DNA of 64,000 bases. It comes from Scatosoma sp048465415. GTDB taxonomy: Bacteria; Bacillota; Clostridia; Christensenellales; Borkfalkiaceae. The stretch spans positions 1-64,000 of the forward strand of contig DBFWLO010000024.1 of the NCBI GenBank assembly GCA_048465415.1. Reading direction: 5' to 3'. Below the pieces are notes generated by a model. It was not told the origin of the DNA, ran no database searches, and saw nothing but the letters and a program-made list of their open reading frames with translations. Made by a program: the position numbers and the translations under genes. Of this stretch, positions 59,883 through 64,000 are shown in pieces. The stretch's first letter is position 1. Each line of letters begins with the position of its first letter.

Positions 59883-62084
59883 TTAACTCCTTAGACTTTG
59901 CGCTATGGTGACGGTCGGTTCAAAGTTAAGAGCGCCCGCGGCGATACCGTCCTTAAATTTCATTTCTCCGCCCGTGAACGTGCCGCCTTCAATGATCAGC
60001 TCGTAAGCCGTACAACTCGCTTTCGCGCCTTCTGTCGTCTTGTAATAAACCGCGGAACGCGAACCGTTGAAAGTCCCCGCCGTTATTTTGCAGTAAACGG
60101 AGGTGGTGTCGCCCGCTTCCGCCGCGATTTTGGCGCCGTCTTTGCCGCTGAAAGTTCCGCCTTTGAGATTGACGTTGCCGTTTTTCACATAAATGCCCGC
60201 GCCCTCTCCTTCGGCGGTAAACTCGCCGCCGTTGACTGTGAGTTGGCCGTGTCCCGCCCAATAAATCGCGCAGTCGCTCCATTCCGTTCCCGTAGTGGTA
60301 TACGAACCGCCGTTTATCGTGACGTCCATTCCTTCTTTACTCGCGGCCGCAGAAGAAATCGCGTGGCCGCTTACGACAACGTCCGCTGTTTCCACGACAA
60401 GTTTGCCGTAACACGCAAAGCCATACACGCCGCCTCGGATCGTTATGCTTTTCACGGTGAGATCCCCCTGCACGACCACGTCGTACCGAGAGCCGTTGAC
60501 GGCGACGTCTTCCACAATCGCCTTGCTGCCGCCTTTTACGACGATTCCGCCATATTCCGCCGCAAGGGATTCGCTGGTACCGTCACCCGATGTGATTTGT
60601 TTCGCGTTGATTGTTCCGCCTTTGATGGTAACCGCCGCTTTCTGATAAGCGCCTACCTGCAAACCGCAGGGGAACGTATAGCCGTTGAGATCGAAAACAA
60701 TCCCGCCTTTGGTAATCGTAAAATAATTACTATTCGCGTACTCGTCCGCGTCGGAAGCGAGCGTAACCGTGTCGTTATCTTTAAGACCGCGCAAAGCCTT
60801 TGCAACGTTGTCGGCCGATACGGTATATTCGACGTCCGTATTTTGGTCGGCGCGGCCGATGACGACGCCTTTGGATACGAAATTTCCGCCGAGGTAATCG
60901 TCCCCCTTAGCGGGATTTTGATTGACGAACGTGCCGCCGTTGACCACGATTTTGCCCGTAGAAGCATTTTGAAGGTTAAGGACGTAATAGAAATCATTAT
61001 AAGGTCCGTCCACTTTGAAATAGCCGCCGTTGATTTCGATCGTACCCTGATCTTGAACGTAGAGGCAGGAAGCTGTCGCGCCGCCGATGAACGTGCCGCC
61101 GTCGATCGTTATCTTCCCGTCGCCTTGGGCGCAAACGGGGATTTCCCAGCCCGAAGCGTCAACGCTACGGGCGTCGACGGTTCCGTTTCCCGTCAGATGC
61201 AGACGGCCGCCGTTTCCCGCGACAAACAGTCCTGCCATGACGGCATTGGCCTGCGTACTGCCGTTATGTATCGCGCTGCCGTTAAGGTCTATCGTTATCT
61301 CCTTGTTTTCCACGAAAACGGGCGCCGTTGTCGCGGCTGTTTCCGCTGCAGCCAAAGAAATATCGTTGAGTAAAGTAATTACCCCGCCGTCCGGCGCTTC
61401 GGAAATCGCGGCGGTAAGCTGCGTCCCGTTAGATACTTTATATTCCGTTTGCCCGTTGTCCTCGACGACGGCGTTCCCCTGCACCGCTTCCACAGTGAAT
61501 ATAATATTGCAGGCTTTATTCTGATAAACATTTCCCGCAGCTTCGGGGAGCTCGACGGAGAGATATTGTTTTCTGATCTCGTTTTCCTGCGCGGGAATCT
61601 CCCACACCGTCCATGCGGTGGTCAAGCTGACAAGCGGAACCGCCGTTTCCAGCCCTTCCTCGCTGTTTGCGATTTTGAAATCGAGGCCGCTGAAAAGTCC
61701 CGTGTCGTTTTCCGCCGCGACCGATATCCGATATTGAATCGCCACATTGCTGGAATTTGAAATTTCGATTGCGAAGCTCGCCTTATCCATAGGCATCATT
61801 TTGTCGATTGTGAGGACGGCGTTTTTCACCGTCGCCGAGCCGCCGTTGACAAATCTTCCGTCCGCTTGCTCGACGCTGTCATATGCGTTGTTCGTTTCGT
61901 TCCATTGGCCCGAATAGGTTTTCAAGCTCGTTTCATCGACGGTCGCTATCACTTCCACTTTTCCGCTCGTCACTGCGATATTGACTTTCGATTCGCTCGT
62001 GAACAGCGCGAACGTCGCCCCCGTGATCAGGCTGAGACAGCAGCCGATAGAAAGCAGAGACGAAAATAATACTTTCTTTTTCAT
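59883..62084 (-). CDS. Large SipW-dependent surface protein with TasA-like domain and beta-helix
   Basis: 733 residues, AAGGAAAC site. The first 45 residues are nearly identical to those of the 1034-residue neighbour (CLSLITGATFALFTSESKVN), a SipW-type signal. A TasA/camelysin-like domain follows to about residue 210. The remainder consists of beta-strand repeats with G-G-x-[IF] turns (KITIDGGTFIGGATASCLYV; TIEINGGYFKVDG; QLTVNGGEFTAEGEGAGIYV), as in right-handed beta-helix adhesins. Its repeats differ from the GLUG type of the downstream protein, so the two share the export and polymerisation head but not the binding part. Gap to the next gene is only 4 bp. Confidence 0.88.
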   Translation of the reverse strand: MKKKVLFSSLLSIGCCLSLITGATFALFTSESKVNIAVTSGKVEVIATVDETSLKTYSGQWNETNNAYDSVEQADGRFVNGGSATVKNAVLTIDKMMPMDKASFAIEISNSSNVAIQYRISVAAENDTGLFSGLDFKIANSEEGLETAVPLVSLTTAWTVWEIPAQENEIRKQYLSVELPEAAGNVYQNKACNIIFTVEAVQGNAVVEDNGQTEYKVSNGTQLTAAISEAPDGGVITLLNDISLAAAETAATTAPVFVENKEITIDLNGSAIHNGSTQANAVMAGLFVAGNGGRLHLTGNGTVDARSVDASGWEIPVCAQGDGKITIDGGTFIGGATASCLYVQDQGTIEINGGYFKVDGPYNDFYYVLNLQNASTGKIVVNGGTFVNQNPAKGDDYLGGNFVSKGVVIGRADQNTDVEYTVSADNVAKALRGLKDNDTVTLASDADEYANSNYFTITKGGIVFDLNGYTFPCGLQVGAYQKAAVTIKGGTINAKQITSGDGTSESLAAEYGGIVVKGGSKAIVEDVAVNGSRYDVVVQGDLTVKSITIRGGVYGFACYGKLVVETADVVVSGHAISSAAASKEGMDVTINGGSYTTTGTEWSDCAIYWAGHGQLTVNGGEFTAEGEGAGIYVKNGNVNLKGGTFSGKDGAKIAAEAGDTTSVYCKITAGTFNGSRSAVYYKTTEGAKASCTAYELIIEGGTFTGGEMKFKDGIAAGALNFEPTVTIAQSLRS

Positions 62085-62132
62085 TTTAGTTTCCTTTACT
62101 TTTCGTTGAATTTTCGTTTATAATTCCTTTTC

Positions 62133-62744
62133 TCAAACCTTCTGCGTCGCGTAGAGCTGCAAGTCGAAATCGATGGTGATCAGCTGTACCGCGTCGTTGT
62201 CTTCGCGGTCTTCAAATTCCGCCTGAACGGTAAACTTCCGCGTAGCCGCGCTTTCGAGAAAACCCAGCGACATTTCGTTTGACGCGCAATCCGCCAGCGC
62301 AAACTCCTTCACGGCCGTTCCGTCCGCGTCGCGGACCGTAATCGTGATCTGCCTTGCGAACAGTTTTTCTTCGTCCGAAGCCGAGTCGGTATCCCACAAA
62401 ATCCTTACGCCGTAGTCAAACGCCACGTCGCCGAGGTTGCTTACTTCCAACGTCGCAGAATAATAACTCGTCGGCACGGCTTTTTCGACGTTGAACAGCT
62501 TGCTTTCGTCGGCGGTCAGATCAACTTTTTCGGAATCGGTGTGATCCGTCATCAGTCCGCCGTCGCCAAGCACGCGTTCGGAATAAGAAACCCGGAACAG
62601 CCCCACCTTCAGCGAGCCTGCGGCCAAGTGATTGTTGACCGTGACGGAATCGGAAAACAGAGCGAAAGAAGCGCCTACGATCAGCGTTACGCTCAGCAGT
62701 ACCGTCGCCATCGACAGAATGAGAACCCTCATTCTCTTTGTCAT
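62133..62744 (-). CDS. TasA/camelysin-like secreted fibre protein
   Basis: 203 residues, AAGGAGGTG site. The SipW-type signal is VTLIVGASFALFSDSVTVNN. The body matches TasA/camelysin proteins: L-A-A-G-S-L-K-V after the signal, a Y-Y-S-A-T-L-E-V-S-N strand, and VQLITIDFDLQLYA at the end. It has no repeats, so it may be the main fibre subunit, with the two giant proteins co-assembled through their TasA-like heads. It comes directly before them in the operon. Confidence 0.85.
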   Translation of the reverse strand: MTKRMRVLILSMATVLLSVTLIVGASFALFSDSVTVNNHLAAGSLKVGLFRVSYSERVLGDGGLMTDHTDSEKVDLTADESKLFNVEKAVPTSYYSATLEVSNLGDVAFDYGVRILWDTDSASDEEKLFARQITITVRDADGTAVKEFALADCASNEMSLGFLESAATRKFTVQAEFEDREDNDAVQLITIDFDLQLYATQKV

Positions 62745-62799
62745 TTTTTCACCTCCTTATCGTATTTATCGTACAAAAATTAAAGCGTTATCCGTCGCT

Positions 62800-63162
62800 T
62801 TAATTTTGTCTGTTTGTCTGTGAGGCGTCCGAAATTTTCGGAGCCTCGGTTTCCGCCGGCTTTCCGTAGACGAAATATCCCACGGGCATAGGCTGCGCCC
62901 CCTGTTTTTCAGGCATCGTATAAAAGAACGTCGCGGCCATGTTTTGCGCGGGCGGACAATTTTTTTCCGCCGCGGACTGTTCGGCTCTCTTTGAAAAGGA
63001 AGGCGTCGTTCCGGACATGGTATCGGCTTTTGCGGATTTCTGCTCTCCCCGTTGCGCCTTTTCTCTCCTTGCGCTTTTTTTGGCGTCCCCTATCACAAAC
63101 GCAACCGCAAAAAGACAAAAGCAGATAGAAATGATGAAAAATACGATAATGAATGTTTTCAC
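62800..63162 (-). CDS. Small membrane protein of the SipW operon, unknown function
   Basis: 120 residues from a GTG at 63162, GGAGGAAAAG site. A hydrophobic N-terminal segment (TFIIVFFIISICFCLFAVAF) is followed by a basic stretch (KKSARREKAQRGEQKSAK) and a low-complexity region rich in Ala, Pro and Gln. There is a FFYTMPEKQGAQPMPVGYFV patch near residue 80. No family recognised. It lies 3 bp after sipW and 55 bp before the TasA-like gene; in Bacillus the third gene of the tasA operon is the anchor TapA, but I see no sequence similarity to it. Confidence 0.7.
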   Translation of the reverse strand: MKTFIIVFFIISICFCLFAVAFVIGDAKKSARREKAQRGEQKSAKADTMSGTTPSFSKRAEQSAAEKNCPPAQNMAATFFYTMPEKQGAQPMPVGYFVYGKPAETEAPKISDASQTNRQN

Positions 63163-63165
63163 GCT

Positions 63166-64000
63166 TTACTTTTCCTCCTCTTTTTCCACCGACGTTTCGG
63201 CGGACGGTTGGACGGGCGCTTCCGCCGAAGGCTGCGCCGAAACTTCCGCGGCGCGGCCGCCGTTTTCCAGCTCCTTCAATCGGCGTTTAAGTTCTTCAAG
63301 CTCGTTGTCTTTCCGCTCCTGTTCTTCCTTTTGCTTTTTCTTTTTGTCCGAGGAAAACACCCCTACGATGCGTATGACTTCCAGGACGGCGATAATCGCA
63401 CAGGGAATGATGATCATGCACACGATCCCGACGGGACTTTTGATCGCCGAAATCAAAAAGCCTAAAAAACGGCTTTGCCCCGTCACCTTTCCGATGACAT
63501 AATTGGGACTGTCTTTTAAGGAAGTGTCGATCGTCTGTTGTAAGGCGCCCGTTTCCGAACTTTTATTGTCTCCTGCAAGAGTTATGAGATAACCGCCCGT
63601 TTCCTTTTGCGTAATTTCCGTGATGCGGTGAGTGATCGTTTCCTGTCTGGTATAGACGTATTTAAAAGTCAGCACGTCCCCCGTTTTTAATTCCCCAAAC
63701 CATTCTTCCGCTTTCTCGTCCTCCGAGGGCACCGTTTGAATGAACATCAACGATTTTACGGGTATATCTTTTATCTCAAATCCGCTCACGTCCGTATCTT
63801 CGCATTTTTCCATCGAAGGGGAAACGACGATGCGCATCTGCCGCCCGAAAAAAGTGACGGCGCCGTCCGCGTCTTTCTTTACGCTGACCGAGAGGACAAG
63901 GGCAAGCATACAGAGGGCAAAAAACAAATAAACGACGATGTGCACGACGACGGAGAGTATTTTCTTTATTCCGCTTTTTTTAGATGAAGCTTCCAAAAAT
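63166..64000 (-). CDS. sipW: SipW-type (ER-type) signal peptidase I, 5' end at the window edge
   Basis: At least 276 residues; the frame is open to the window end, and the TTG at 63996 is not a convincing start, so the true start probably lies outside. Residues about 12-34 are a membrane segment. The catalytic Ser is in RIVVSPSMEKC and the general base is the His of TITHRITEI, with LAGDNKSSETG as the third conserved box; a His in place of Lys defines the ER-type/SipW class. A second membrane helix (VGIVCMIIIPCAIIAVLEV) and a long charged coiled-coil tail follow. It cleaves the SipW-type signals of the three TasA-like proteins encoded downstream. Confidence 0.9.
   Translation of the reverse strand, partial: FLEASSKKSGIKKILSVVVHIVVYLFFALCMLALVLSVSVKKDADGAVTFFGRQMRIVVSPSMEKCEDTDVSGFEIKDIPVKSLMFIQTVPSEDEKAEEWFGELKTGDVLTFKYVYTRQETITHRITEITQKETGGYLITLAGDNKSSETGALQQTIDTSLKDSPNYVIGKVTGQSRFLGFLISAIKSPVGIVCMIIIPCAIIAVLEVIRIVGVFSSDKKKKQKEEQERKDNELEELKRRLKELENGGRAAEVSAQPSAEAPVQPSAETSVEKEEEK

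Noticed and set aside
57782..61373. Long plus-strand ORFs (518 and 491 residues)
   Set aside because: Antisense of the GLUG and beta-helix genes; repetitive G/C-rich codons keep opposite frames open.

Overview
The window looks like chromosome from an uncultured, Gram-positive-type member of the Bacillota (Clostridia-like, probably gut- or rumen-associated). The grounds are strong GGAGG ribosome binding sites, many lipobox signal peptides, sigma-A promoters with 17-bp spacers, AraC and XRE regulators, a SipW-type signal peptidase with TasA/camelysin-like substrates, and secreted glycosidases with CBM, Ig and FN3 modules. There is no rRNA, no complete tRNA, no CRISPR array and no intact transposase or integrase.

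Layout. (1) 1-775: AraC-family regulator cut off at a C11/G11 homopolymer at the window edge. (2) 954-14844, minus strand: a ten-gene surface operon. In order of transcription it encodes a membrane-anchored, domain-permuted GH3 enzyme, two membrane proteins, a lipoprotein, two very large secreted beta-helix-like proteins sharing a duplicated N-terminal module, an FN3/beta-helix lipoprotein, two Ser/Asp-rich mini-lipoproteins and a 50-residue peptide. (3) 15269-20683: a GH128-like secreted glucanase, a frameshifted rhomboid remnant, and a 1278-residue multi-CBM protein with a Cys/Gly-rich transmembrane tail. (4) 20830-32655: a glycan-use locus with an AraC regulator, nucleoside-hydrolase-family enzyme, ABC sugar importer, DUF4832-type glycosidase, Gfo/Idh/MocA oxidoreductase and GH3 beta-glucosidase. 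Its two promoters carry the same AraC-type direct-repeat operator at the same distance from -35. (5) 32.9-35.7 kb: mobile-element debris, with a tRNA-3'-end-like segment, excisionase-like HTH genes, a diverged direct repeat that cuts off two genes, a possible structured RNA and a frameshifted ATPase gene. (6) 35.9-52.6 kb: an AT-rich exopolysaccharide/capsule island built as two convergent transcription units, from an HTH-UDP-glucose dehydrogenase fusion on the left and a DegT aminotransferase on the right, with several decaying genes and two long poly-C tracts. (7) 53.4-56.8 kb: a tandem array of double-XRE regulators with a decayed copy. (8) 56.8-64.0 kb, minus strand: a SipW/TasA-like operon exporting a small TasA-like protein and two giant beta-helix/GLUG-repeat proteins.

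How it works together: most of the window concerns the cell surface, meaning secreted adhesin-like and glycan-active proteins, polysaccharide synthesis, and dedicated export. Uronic acid supply (HTH-UGD, UDP-GlcA 4-epimerase, WbpO/TviB-like dehydrogenase) and a glucuronyl C5-epimerase-like enzyme predict an acidic, possibly iduronate-containing polysaccharide. The most notable signals are the poly-G tract joining two homologous glycosyltransferases, the HTH-UGD fusion, the matched AraC operators, and the tandem double-XRE array beside the polysaccharide island.
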